A stretch of 64,000 nucleotides of DNA from Kitasatospora herbaricolor (GTDB lineage: Bacteria; Actinomycetota; Actinomycetes; Streptomycetales; Streptomycetaceae), in contig NZ_JAUSVA010000002.1 in the NCBI RefSeq assembly GCF_030813695.1, positions 248,001 through 312,000 of the forward strand. The letters are read 5' to 3'. A program made the position numbers and the translations under genes. Shown piece by piece: positions 8,286 through 16,081 of the stretch (within the stretch, counting starts at the first letter, position 1; each line of letters begins with the position of its first letter). The notes beneath the pieces are model-generated. The model had not been told where the DNA came from, ran no database searches, and saw only the letters and a program-made list of their open reading frames with translations.

Positions 8286-10066
8286 GGTCGGGCAGCCGCC
8301 TTCCTCAGCTCGAAGGCGGCCAGCTTGCCGGTCGAGGTGGTTGGGAGGGCGTCGAGGAACTCCAGGCGGGCGGGCCGCTTGTGGGCGGCGAGGCCGCTGC
8401 GGATCGCGGCGCTCACCGCGCGCCGCACCGCGGCCTCGTCGGATCCCGGCCGGGCCACCAGGTACGCCACGGCCTGTTCCAGGCCGTCGGCGTCGCGGCT
8501 GCTGACGACCACGCAGTCCTGGACCCCTTCCGCGCCGCGGATGACGTTCTCGATCTCGCTCGGCACGACCTTGTAGCCGCCCAGGTTGAGCAGGTCATCC
8601 GCGCGGCACAGATGGGTGAACGTGCCGTCCGGCGCACGGCGCACCACGTCGCCGGTGTAGGCACCGCCGTCGGCGAAGGTGACCGCGGCGGCCTCCGGGA
8701 AGCCGATGTAGCCGAGGGCGACGGTCAGACCGGCGATGTGCAGGCGGCCCACCTGGCCGTCGGCGACGGGCGTGCCGTCCGCGTCCCGGACGGTCGCGGT
8801 GATCCCGGGCACCGGGACCCCGAAGGTACCCGGGCAACCGGTGTCCGGCGGCGTGCCGACGACGATGTGGAGCACTTCGGTGGCGCCGAGGCCGTTGACG
8901 AGCCCGGCCTGGAAGGCGGTGCGGATCCGCTCGCCGAGCGGAGCGGGCAGGTTCTCGCCCGCCGCCACGCACAGCCGCACGGAGTCGGAGGCGAGCTCCG
9001 TCCCGGGGGCGTTCAGCAGCGCGGCGTACAGCCGGGGGACGGAGAACAGCACGGTGGGCCGGTGGCGCTGCAGCGCGGCGGCCAGGGAGTGGATGTCGAC
9101 CGGGCCGCGGACGAGCGCGACGCGGGCGCCGGCCGCCAGCGGGCACAGGACGGAAGCGCCGAAGCCGTACCCGAAGCTCATCCGGGCGCTGGAGAGCACG
9201 GTGTCCTCGGGTATCAGTGCCAATACCTTGCTGATGCCGTCGGCCATGGCCGCGATCGCACCCGCCGAGTGCCGCACCCCCTTGGGCATGCCGGTGCTCC
9301 CGGAGGTGTACTGCACCAGCGCCTCACGCCCCGCATTCCACACGACCGGTGGCCCGGCCTCCGTCGGGCGCCGCGCGGGACCGGGCTCGGCCGCCGCCAG
9401 GCCGGCGCGGACGTCGGCGCCGGCGAAGCGGGTGGCCGTGGCGAACAGTTCCTCCAAGGCGCGCTGCCGCGTGGGGGCGGCGTCGAGGTGCACCGTCGCG
9501 GCGGCGCAGTCCGCGGCGATGTAGCGGACTTCGTCGTCCGTGAGCACCGGGCTGATCACCACCGGGACGCAGCCGTGCCACCACAGGCCGAGGACGGCGA
9601 CGACGGTCGCCACGGAGTCGTCGGCGACCAGGAGGCCGCGGGCGCCCTCGGGCACTCCCGCGGCCTTGAGGGCGCCCGCGTACCCGCGTGCCGCCTCCAG
9701 GAGGCCCGCGTAGGTGATCTCCTCGGCCTGGGGGTCGAGGTAGCTGGCCCGTCCGCCCCGGCCGGCGAAGACATGACCCGCCACCAGGTGGTCGACCAGG
9801 TCGATGCCCTGGGGGTTTGCCGCCCTCTCACTGAGCACGCACACCGCGGAGTCCAGGCTGGTGAGGGCCGCGGCTCCCTCGGCGGACAGGGGGCCGAACT
9901 CGCGCTCGACCGCGGCCGCGACCGCGACCTTCTCCAGGGAGCTCATGCCGAGGTCCTCGTAGAACAGGGCGCCGGGCTCGATGTCGTCCTTGTCCACTTC
10001 CAGGACGGACGCCACGATCTCTCGCAGCTTGTCGCGCGTGGTGTCGGTGGTCTCTGCGTCGCGCAC
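8282..10066 (-). CDS. Acyl carrier protein - aryl/acyl ligase fusion
   Basis: The 594-residue protein begins with a carrier domain (Ser43 in EDLGMSSLEKV). An ANL-family adenylating enzyme follows, with YTSGSTGMPKG (residues 253-263), GLGATEVLHIVVG, YTGDV and the C-terminal TSTGKL catalytic lysine. The segment around GATEVLHI and CPGTFGVPVPG resembles benzoate-CoA-ligase-like enzymes, so an aromatic or short carboxylic acid is the likely substrate, loaded onto the enzyme's own carrier. The GTG at 10066 is chosen because GGAAAGGA lies 8 bases upstream and the longer frame is low-complexity Ser/Arg/Pro. It would provide the primer for the adjacent ketosynthase. Confidence 0.85.
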   Translation of the reverse strand: MRDAETTDTTRDKLREIVASVLEVDKDDIEPGALFYEDLGMSSLEKVAVAAAVEREFGPLSAEGAAALTSLDSAVCVLSERAANPQGIDLVDHLVAGHVFAGRGGRASYLDPQAEEITYAGLLEAARGYAGALKAAGVPEGARGLLVADDSVATVVAVLGLWWHGCVPVVISPVLTDDEVRYIAADCAAATVHLDAAPTRQRALEELFATATRFAGADVRAGLAAAEPGPARRPTEAGPPVVWNAGREALVQYTSGSTGMPKGVRHSAGAIAAMADGISKVLALIPEDTVLSSARMSFGYGFGASVLCPLAAGARVALVRGPVDIHSLAAALQRHRPTVLFSVPRLYAALLNAPGTELASDSVRLCVAAGENLPAPLGERIRTAFQAGLVNGLGATEVLHIVVGTPPDTGCPGTFGVPVPGITATVRDADGTPVADGQVGRLHIAGLTVALGYIGFPEAAAVTFADGGAYTGDVVRRAPDGTFTHLCRADDLLNLGGYKVVPSEIENVIRGAEGVQDCVVVSSRDADGLEQAVAYLVARPGSDEAAVRRAVSAAIRSGLAAHKRPARLEFLDALPTTSTGKLAAFELRKAAARP

Positions 10067-10232
10067 CGGCGGGGTCCTTTCCGAATCTTCATGGCCGAGA
10101 GGGGGATCTGATGGGGAGGAGAGCGTGAAGGAGGCGGAGCCCTGCTCCCGGAGCTGCACCGGCCGGCACGTCGCTTGGCTCCGGTCGGGAGGGGAGAACG
10201 GGGCGGGATGGCGCAGAGCTCGACGGGAGCGC

Positions 10233-11012
10233 TCAGGCTCCGAGGCCGACCTCGCAGGGGAAGCGGACGGAGACGCCCTGGGGCTCCTCGGTGAAGATGA
10301 CCCTCTTGGAGATCGCGGCCATGAACCCGAGCTCGAAGATCGTGCCCTTGCCGACGGGCCCGCCGGGGTTGCAGACGACAACGGCGTCGGCTCGCCGGAA
10401 CGCGTCCATGTGCACCAACTTGTGCCGCCACGTGTCGCGGTCGTTCTTCAGGTGGTCCTGGTAATCGAAGAGGATGAAGTCGGTGCCCGCGGTCTCCGGC
10501 TTGATCCTGGTGCTCAGCGGGCTGAGCACGTCGGCGCCGCTCTCGCGCAGACGGGCGACGGTGTCCTCGATGTCCCCGAGGGACTGCTGGAAGCTGCCGC
10601 AGACGACGGCTGTCCGGAACTCCCGCCGGATCACGCCTTCCATCATGTCGTCCGAGCCGCACGCGGACATGCCTGTCTCCAGGTAGAACCGCTGCAGCTC
10701 GGGCCCCACGATGTTGAAGTAGAGGCCGGTGTCGACGTAGACGCTGGTGACCAGCGCGTCCACGTCCGGCTGCGGGAGCTGCTGGAACGCCCCGGTGGCG
10801 TACAGCCGCGTTCCCTTGTTGTCGACGACCTCGTGGAACTCCTTGAGCCCGGCGCAGAACTCGCCGACTCGTTCTGCCAGGGCCTCGTGGCCGAGGCTGC
10901 CGTCGAGCGCGAGCTGCTCCCTCGTGAGCAGCTCCAGCTCATCCCCCTGGGAGCGGAAAACGCTCACCCGCTCCGATCCGAAGTGGACCAGGACCCTGTC
11001 TTCTGCCGTCAT
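10233..11012 (-). CDS. Nucleoside deoxyribosyltransferase-like protein with Ppx/GppA-like N-terminus
   Basis: The 259-residue protein has two parts. Residues 1-115 resemble a shortened actin-fold exopolyphosphatase (Ppx/GppA) segment (RLYATGAFQQ, DTGLYFNIVGPELQRF) without obvious catalytic motifs. Residues 130-250 form an NDT-like domain: RTAVVCGSF, RRADAVVVCNPGG and GKGTIFELGFM, with the presumed nucleophile Glu227. The family cleaves or transfers the sugar of deoxynucleosides. ATG 11012 follows AAGGAG by 8 bases. It lies between the glycosylase homologue and the ACP-ligase on the same strand. The fusion is not one I recognise. Confidence 0.7.
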   Translation of the reverse strand: MTAEDRVLVHFGSERVSVFRSQGDELELLTREQLALDGSLGHEALAERVGEFCAGLKEFHEVVDNKGTRLYATGAFQQLPQPDVDALVTSVYVDTGLYFNIVGPELQRFYLETGMSACGSDDMMEGVIRREFRTAVVCGSFQQSLGDIEDTVARLRESGADVLSPLSTRIKPETAGTDFILFDYQDHLKNDRDTWRHKLVHMDAFRRADAVVVCNPGGPVGKGTIFELGFMAAISKRVIFTEEPQGVSVRFPCEVGLGA

Positions 11013-11099
11013 TTTCTGCTCTCCTTCTCGTTCCAAAGCATTGGGTAATTGCGACCTTCGCCGAATCGACTGCGAGGCTCGCGGGCGTTCCGGGGGGGA

Positions 11100-11816
11100 T
11101 CAGCCGCCTTGCCCGCGGAAGGCGCTGAGGTACTTTGCGGCGAACTCTTCTTCTCGGCCCCGGTTGTATTGGGTGATGAAACGCGGGTGCTCCAAGGGCA
11201 CGATCTTCTCGAAGAGTCGCCGTCCCTCGTTCACCTTCGAGAGGAACCTGAAATTCTCGCCGCTGCCGATGCAGTAGCACACGGAGGCGTCGATTCCGAA
11301 TGTCAGCTGCTGCTCCAGGGTGTCCACGAGGAAGAAGTGCAGGAGCTCCAGCAGTTTCTTGTTCTCGTAGTAGTTGCAGTTGACCTCTTTCCCCTTGGGG
11401 CCCGTTCTCACCAGACCGAGGGGGCACACAAAACTCATGACGAAGTCGGCGTAGAACCTGTCGCGGCCCCCGTAGCGACTGATGACGTCGTGCAGAAACC
11501 CGGCGGAAGGCCGGCTGACCGCGTAGCCGTCGACATCGACTCCCGTTTCGCTCTCGAGGAGCTTGGCGTCTTCGAACGGGACCCCGGTCACGGCTGTGCC
11601 TCGTCGGGCGGGCGAGCTGCCCAGTACCAGGCGACGCGGCTTGTCGTCGCCGTAGTACTTGCCGTAGAACGCCGTCGTCACCTCCCTGACCCGGTCCCTC
11701 TGGGGGCCGCTGAACGGGTTGATGACCGCGAACCCGGGAGGTACCTGGAGCGTCGTCCCCGCAAGGACCTCGTTGAACTGCAGGATCCGATGGGCAACGG
11801 TCGTTCGCGCGGCCAT
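11100..11816 (-). CDS. Uracil-DNA glycosylase superfamily protein (SMUG2/DUF4918-like)
   Basis: The 238-residue protein matches the SMUG2/DUF4918 branch of uracil-DNA glycosylases: motif I region LGSSPARRGTAVTGVPF (residues 65-81), FVCPLGL, NYYENKKLLEL, CIGSGENFRFL and the motif II PLEHPRFITQY (His210). In the family the first motif is usually GINPG; here the Asn position is Ser68, so base-excision chemistry may be altered. The start at 11816 follows AGGAAGGAA. It sits inside the ketosynthase operon, where it could act as a self-protection DNA repair enzyme or as a base-binding biosynthetic enzyme (both inferred). Confidence 0.8.
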   Translation of the reverse strand: MAARTTVAHRILQFNEVLAGTTLQVPPGFAVINPFSGPQRDRVREVTTAFYGKYYGDDKPRRLVLGSSPARRGTAVTGVPFEDAKLLESETGVDVDGYAVSRPSAGFLHDVISRYGGRDRFYADFVMSFVCPLGLVRTGPKGKEVNCNYYENKKLLELLHFFLVDTLEQQLTFGIDASVCYCIGSGENFRFLSKVNEGRRLFEKIVPLEHPRFITQYNRGREEEFAAKYLSAFRGQGG

Positions 11817-11944
11817 GGCGGAATTCCTTCCTTCACGCTGGCCACTCGGACCAGTCCGATCGCACCCGGCCGTCCTCGTTTCAGCCTTCCCCCAGAGCCG
11901 GTGGGCCATCGCGGAAACGGCCTGCTGGAGGAGCGGCGGAAAGG

Positions 11945-13192
11945 TCAGGCGGCGACAGCCGTCAGGTAGATCTCGGTGATTTTCGGTGAAATTTGAACGT
12001 CTTTAAACCCGGCGCGGTCGAGTTCCGCGCCGATCAGATTGGCCGTGTCCATCCCGCGGTAGAGATCGACGAATTCAGTGCCGGGGATGATCAGCCCCGG
12101 TATGACGCGGCCGCGCTGAGTATACAGAAATCCGTTGGCCACGGAGATGATGATCGCCGCACCGGACTTCAACACCCTGTGCGCCTCCGAGGCCGCCGCG
12201 GACGTGTCGAAGAACGACGAGTTGTATGTCCTCAGGGAGACATAGAGATCGAAACTGTCTTCCGGCAGGGCGGACAGGTCTCCGGCACTCGAGACGACGG
12301 TCCTCGACGAGGGAATGCGTCCGCCGATATTCGCAAGGCCACGTTCCGCGATGTCGACGAAGGTGATCTGGGGACAATCTGAGAACAGAGCTTCCGCTTC
12401 GAAGCCGGCTCCGACGCCGACGTTGAGGATGTTGATGGCAGACAGAGGCATGGCGGACGAACCCCTGTGCACCGACCTGAAGTCGTCGGCCCATCCCGGG
12501 TTGGCGGCACGAGCGTCGACCGCGTAGTCGTAGGAGCCGTACTTCGCGTCGAACGCTTCGGACAGCGCGCCGCTCACGACGCGATCAGCCTCTTCGCTCC
12601 CGATCCCGTACCTCTGGCGGATGAGAGAAGCGAGCGCGGCCTTCCCCCGGTTCGCGTTGACGTCACTCCGGGACAGGAGGAACCCCCTCGTGCGCAGCTG
12701 AGCGGTGACGGCTTCGCTGATGCGGTGTGTGGCGTAGTGGGGGTTGCGGTCGATGTTCTGCTCGCTCGCCGCGTAGAAGCCTCGGTTCTGCTCGAGGATC
12801 TCCCGCTGCAGATCGTCGGGGAAGCGGTGTACATGCCCCTGTGCAGTGACGGGATCGTCGTCGAGGTAGCTAGTCAGCGCGGGGTCGGGCAGGCCGATGT
12901 ACACCCTGTCGACGCGCACTTCCTTCAAGAGCTCGGCAAGCTCGAACGACCCCCTCGCCGACAGGGTGTTGACCGTCAGATAGATGCTGTGCGCGCTGGA
13001 TGTTCCGAGCTCCTGCATCTTGCCCCGCAGAGTGCGGTACCAGGATGCGCCGCGCATCTCGCCCTCGAAGGCGGAGCAGATCAGCTCGTTGTGTTCAGAC
13101 ACGAGCGCAACGCCGACTCTCCTACCTGACTGCGGCGCCCTTTGCGCGACCCCAATGACGTGCTTCATCCAATGGGTACTGTTCGGGCTCAT
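11945..13192 (-). CDS. RibD deaminase-like domain (degenerate) fused to SAM methyltransferase
   Basis: The 415-residue protein has an N-terminal segment with the strand order of RibD/cytidine-deaminase proteins (VGVALVSEHNELI at 26-38, SIYLTVNTLSARG at 69-81, RVYIGLPDPAL at 96-106). The zinc ligands are missing: HAE is absent, and the PCxxxxxxxxC segment reads NTLSARGSFELAE. The C-terminal half is a class I methyltransferase with ILNVGVGAGFEAEAL (255-269), ITFVDIA and a DLYVSLRTYNSSFF motif. The start at 13192 is set by GGAGG five bases upstream. A modified nucleobase, nucleoside or pteridine-like substrate is plausible from the fold, but no substrate can be assigned. Confidence 0.7.
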   Translation of the reverse strand: MSPNSTHWMKHVIGVAQRAPQSGRRVGVALVSEHNELICSAFEGEMRGASWYRTLRGKMQELGTSSAHSIYLTVNTLSARGSFELAELLKEVRVDRVYIGLPDPALTSYLDDDPVTAQGHVHRFPDDLQREILEQNRGFYAASEQNIDRNPHYATHRISEAVTAQLRTRGFLLSRSDVNANRGKAALASLIRQRYGIGSEEADRVVSGALSEAFDAKYGSYDYAVDARAANPGWADDFRSVHRGSSAMPLSAINILNVGVGAGFEAEALFSDCPQITFVDIAERGLANIGGRIPSSRTVVSSAGDLSALPEDSFDLYVSLRTYNSSFFDTSAAASEAHRVLKSGAAIIISVANGFLYTQRGRVIPGLIIPGTEFVDLYRGMDTANLIGAELDRAGFKDVQISPKITEIYLTAVAA

Positions 13193-13324
13193 CTGGGCCT
13201 CCAATTCTTACCTTGCGCGGAACATGCGGGGGCGTCATCGCTCCGCAGGGACATGGGCGGCCCGGCTCGGTCCGGGGGATACACGGCACGGACGCCGTAT
13301 CCCGCAAGCGGAGCGGGCCGAGCT

Positions 13325-13690
13325 CTACCGGCTCGGCTCGCCGGGCTGCGTACGCGGCGTCGACGAACTTGTCGTCCGGTCCGTTGTGCTCGGCGACTGC
13401 GGCCAGTGGCGGCTCTCGTGTACCGGGCCGGACAGGTCCGCCACCGCCCACCGGCCGTCGAGGTGCTCGATCATGACCAGTCGCCGGCCGAGCGTGCCCT
13501 GCCCCGGGTACGGGCGCAGCACGCTGGGGCGGGTACGGCAGTGCTCGGCCCCAGCAGCGACCCGGCGCAGGTCGACTCCAGGGGCGACGGCTCGAAGAAG
13601 CGGCGCGAGAGCGGCCGGTGGGCCGTTCGGCGGCCGGTTCGTCAACAGCTCGTGGCTGCCGCTGGACACCGTGAGGGTGGAATAGTCCAT
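13325..13690 (-). CDS. Hypothetical protein at the head of the ketosynthase operon
   Basis: A 121-codon frame starts at ATG 13690 with AAGGAG five bases before it. I do not recognise the family. The product is soluble-looking, begins MDYSTLTVSSGSHEL and has a tryptophan-containing stretch (HLDGRWAVADLSG). It lies 132 bases upstream of the RibD-like/methyltransferase gene on the same strand, so it may be the first gene of that transcript. Confidence 0.55.
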   Translation of the reverse strand: MDYSTLTVSSGSHELLTNRPPNGPPAALAPLLRAVAPGVDLRRVAAGAEHCRTRPSVLRPYPGQGTLGRRLVMIEHLDGRWAVADLSGPVHESRHWPQSPSTTDRTTSSSTPRTQPGEPSR

Positions 13691-14206
13691 CAAGGCTCCT
13701 TGGAGGTGACGGCACTCGGCCGCGCGCAGCGATCGTTAGTCGAACTTCGTCCTCTGCAGGTCCAGTGGGCGCACCCCACTGCCGGCCCTGCGGCGGTCGA
13801 CCAGCACACGGGGCGTTCAGGGGCACCAGCACACACCAGATCCGCCGTCGACGGGAGGCACGTTTGAGGGGCACTTTTTCGGCGAGGACGGCCCTCGGCC
13901 GCCTCGGCGCGGTCGGGCATCGGCGTCCGCCTCTGTCCCTTCCTTCCTCGGGCGGTCACCGAGAGCCGTTCCGAAAGGGCCGGTAGCACCCGGCGCCCCT
14001 GAGTGGGACGACGATGTGCGATTACCGGCCTCGCGAGGCGGTGCACAACTACGCTACGTAAAAGGTGAAATGACGAGGACTCACCCGCAGTACGGGTTTG
14101 CCGCTGCGCGCCGCGGTCGTCCCAGTGAACCCGGCGCGCGGTCTTCCCGGCCAGGGGGTGGAAGACGTGAACACGTTCATCGCCTTCATGATCGAAAGCA
14201 GGGGGC
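13691..14206. other. Divergent intergenic region
   Basis: About 515 bases lie between the minus-strand operon and the plus-strand XRE gene. Short frames are present on both strands, but none has a recognised domain. It probably holds the promoters for both directions. Confidence 0.4.
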
Positions 14207-15304
14207 GTGATGGCGACCGTTGGCCGTAGGCGAGCGGAGACCGGTGTGATCTCCGGCTACGTGCTGCGCCTGCTGCGCGAGAGCGCTGCCCTGCCGCAGA
14301 GTCGCCTGGCCGAACTGCTCGGCGTGGACCTCGGCACGCTCCAGGGCTGGGAGAGCGGGCGCAGACCGCTGGGCAACGTCCGGGGCGCGGAGCTGCTGCA
14401 GCTTCGCCGCCGCCTGGCCGCCCTCGGCGCGGCCGGGGCCCTGTTCGGGTGGTTGGACGCGGCGATGGACGCCGACCTCGTCCTGGCCGCCGCCCTGCAG
14501 CCGCCCGAGGACCTCGCCCTCCACCCCCTGGCCGGGTGGGTGCAGTCCCGCGAGAGCGCGCACCTGGTGGCCTGGGCGGTGCGCGGCATCACCCCGCCGG
14601 GCCTCGCCCCGTACGCGGCGCGCACCCGCCGCGGGCCGGTGCCCACCGGCCCGCACCTGTCCGCCGCCGACCGCGAGGCGTTCTTCCTGAACCTGCGCCG
14701 CACCTCCGAGATCGCGGGATCCCGCGGCGACCGGACGCCGCTGCGCCGCCAGACGCTCTACCTCTCCTCCTACGACCCGGCCCCGGATGCCGAGGACTGG
14801 GCCGCCCACGCCTTGGCCGCCATGCGGCCGGCCCTGGCCCTGCGCGGGTACACCCCCCGCTGGATCGAGGCCCGCACCGCCGCCACGGTCGCCGCCCGAC
14901 AGGGGGACCCCGAACCCCTGATCCATTTCGTCGCCACCGCGCTGAGCGGAGACCAGCACGGCGAACTCGCCAACCTTGGGTACTGGGCATACTGGCTGGG
15001 CGCCATGCCCGCCGACCAGGCCGACGACGCTTTCCTCGACCGACCCGAATCCGCCGCGTGGAACCCCCTTGCCCTCTTCCGCGGCCTGGTCGGCTCGATG
15101 CATCCGGCGCCCGGCACCGTCGACCTGTACGTCCACTCCGTCACCACGCTCCTGGACCTCCACCCCTGGCTGTCCGCCGCCGACCCCGCCACCACCCGGC
15201 ACCTGCTCACGCTGACCGCGAACCTCCTCGACCTGCGCGTCGTCTCCTCGGTATCGGCACGCGCGCTGGAGTCGGTCCACTACCGTCTGCAGCAGACGAC
15301 TTGA
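14207..15304 (+). CDS. XRE-family helix-turn-helix regulator
   Basis: The 365-residue protein has an N-terminal XRE helix-turn-helix (about residues 18-62: LRLLRESAALPQSRLAELL, then DLGTLQGWESGRRPLG). A long helical C-terminal domain of the kind found in Streptomyces regulators follows. Tandem GTG (14207) and ATG (14210) starts follow a G-rich ribosome-binding site. The HD hydrolase gene begins 22 bases downstream on the same strand, suggesting an operon. The ligand is unknown. Confidence 0.8.
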   Translation: MMATVGRRRAETGVISGYVLRLLRESAALPQSRLAELLGVDLGTLQGWESGRRPLGNVRGAELLQLRRRLAALGAAGALFGWLDAAMDADLVLAAALQPPEDLALHPLAGWVQSRESAHLVAWAVRGITPPGLAPYAARTRRGPVPTGPHLSAADREAFFLNLRRTSEIAGSRGDRTPLRRQTLYLSSYDPAPDAEDWAAHALAAMRPALALRGYTPRWIEARTAATVAARQGDPEPLIHFVATALSGDQHGELANLGYWAYWLGAMPADQADDAFLDRPESAAWNPLALFRGLVGSMHPAPGTVDLYVHSVTTLLDLHPWLSAADPATTRHLLTLTANLLDLRVVSSVSARALESVHYRLQQTT

Positions 15305-15326
15305 CGCACCGGCAGGAGCACACGAC

Positions 15327-15929
15327 GTGACCGAACACACCGACGAACCCACGGCGACAGGAACCGCCGCTCTCCTGTTCGAGGCCCGGGAGCTGGCCGA
15401 GCTGCCGCGCACCGGCTGGCGCTACGACGGCGTCCCCCTGGCCGTCGTCGAGACCGTCGCCGACCACAGCCACAGCTCCGCCGTCATCGGCCTCGTCCTG
15501 GCCGCAATGGAAGGCGCGGACCCCGGGCGCACCGCCCTGCTGTGCGTCCTGCACGACCTGCCCGAGACCCGCACCGGCGACCAGACCCCCGTCACCCGCC
15601 GCTACGTCACCGCCGCCGACCCCCGCGGCGTGGCCGCCGACCAGGTGGCCGCCGCGCACCCGGACGTCCAGAGTGTCGTGCTCGGCGCAATCGGCGAGTT
15701 CGAGGACGACAAGACCCTCGAAGCCCGGTGCGCCCACGACGCGGACAAGCTCGACTGCTACCTGCAGGCCCTGCGCCTGCTGCGCCTGGGCTACCCGGTG
15801 GGCGGCAAGGCCCGGCGCTGCCGAGAAGCCCTGGAGACTGCCTCCGCGCAGCGCCTCGCGGCGGCTGCCGCGACCATGGATCCGGCCCAGTGGCAGCACG
15901 ACCTGCTCCGCGTCCCGGCCGCGCGCTGA
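15327..15929 (+). CDS. HD-domain hydrolase (YfbR-like nucleotidase type)
   Basis: The 200-residue protein shows the HD metal-binding pattern: VADHSHSSAVIGLVL (first His), LLCVLHDLPETRTGD (HD) and CAHDADKLDCYLQAL (second Asp). This arrangement is shared with 5'-deoxynucleotidases of the YfbR/HDDC2 type. The GTG at 15327 follows CAGGAG. It is encoded just after an XRE regulator and before a glycosyltransferase, a combination seen in actinobacterial accessory loci. A nucleotide phosphatase role is inferred from the fold only. Confidence 0.8.
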   Translation: MTEHTDEPTATGTAALLFEARELAELPRTGWRYDGVPLAVVETVADHSHSSAVIGLVLAAMEGADPGRTALLCVLHDLPETRTGDQTPVTRRYVTAADPRGVAADQVAAAHPDVQSVVLGAIGEFEDDKTLEARCAHDADKLDCYLQALRLLRLGYPVGGKARRCREALETASAQRLAAAAATMDPAQWQHDLLRVPAAR

Positions 15930-15970
15930 GCGGCCGCACCAGCCGCCCACCACCGCCAAGGGCAGCGATC

Positions 15971-16081
15971 ATGAACGCGATGAACACACACGCGGCCCCG
16001 ACCCCCTACCCCGGCCCGGCAGGCGGCGCTTCACTGGTCGCACCGGACCGCCCAGCCCCTTTGCCCCCGGAGCGCGCATGA
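15971..16081 (+). CDS. Possible 36-residue small ORF coupled to the glycosyltransferase
   Basis: Between the HD gene and the glycosyltransferase, an ATG at 15971 opens a 36-codon frame (MNAMNTHAAPTPYPGPAGG, rich in Pro and Ala). It ends in TGA overlapping the glycosyltransferase ATG (ATGA). The overlap suggests translational coupling. There is no recognisable family and only a weak ribosome-binding site (GGGCAGCG). It may be a leader, a very small protein, or simply non-coding. Confidence 0.35.
   Translation: MNAMNTHAAPTPYPGPAGGASLVAPDRPAPLPPERA

Noticed and set aside
8381..10111. A 576-codon plus-strand frame opposite the ACP-ligase gene
   Set aside because: Antisense to a gene with conserved ligase motifs; no ribosome-binding site or domain.
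4676..13690. Phage-defence island
   Set aside because: Although glycosylase- and NDT-like genes could suggest nucleotide-based defence, the carrier proteins, ketosynthase pair and thioesterase fit biosynthesis better, and no nuclease or sensor module is present.
13122..13874. A 250-codon minus-strand frame overlapping the small gene at 13325-13690
   Set aside because: The composition is Arg/Pro-rich and lacks a start signal, whereas the 121-codon frame has a well-spaced AAGGAG.
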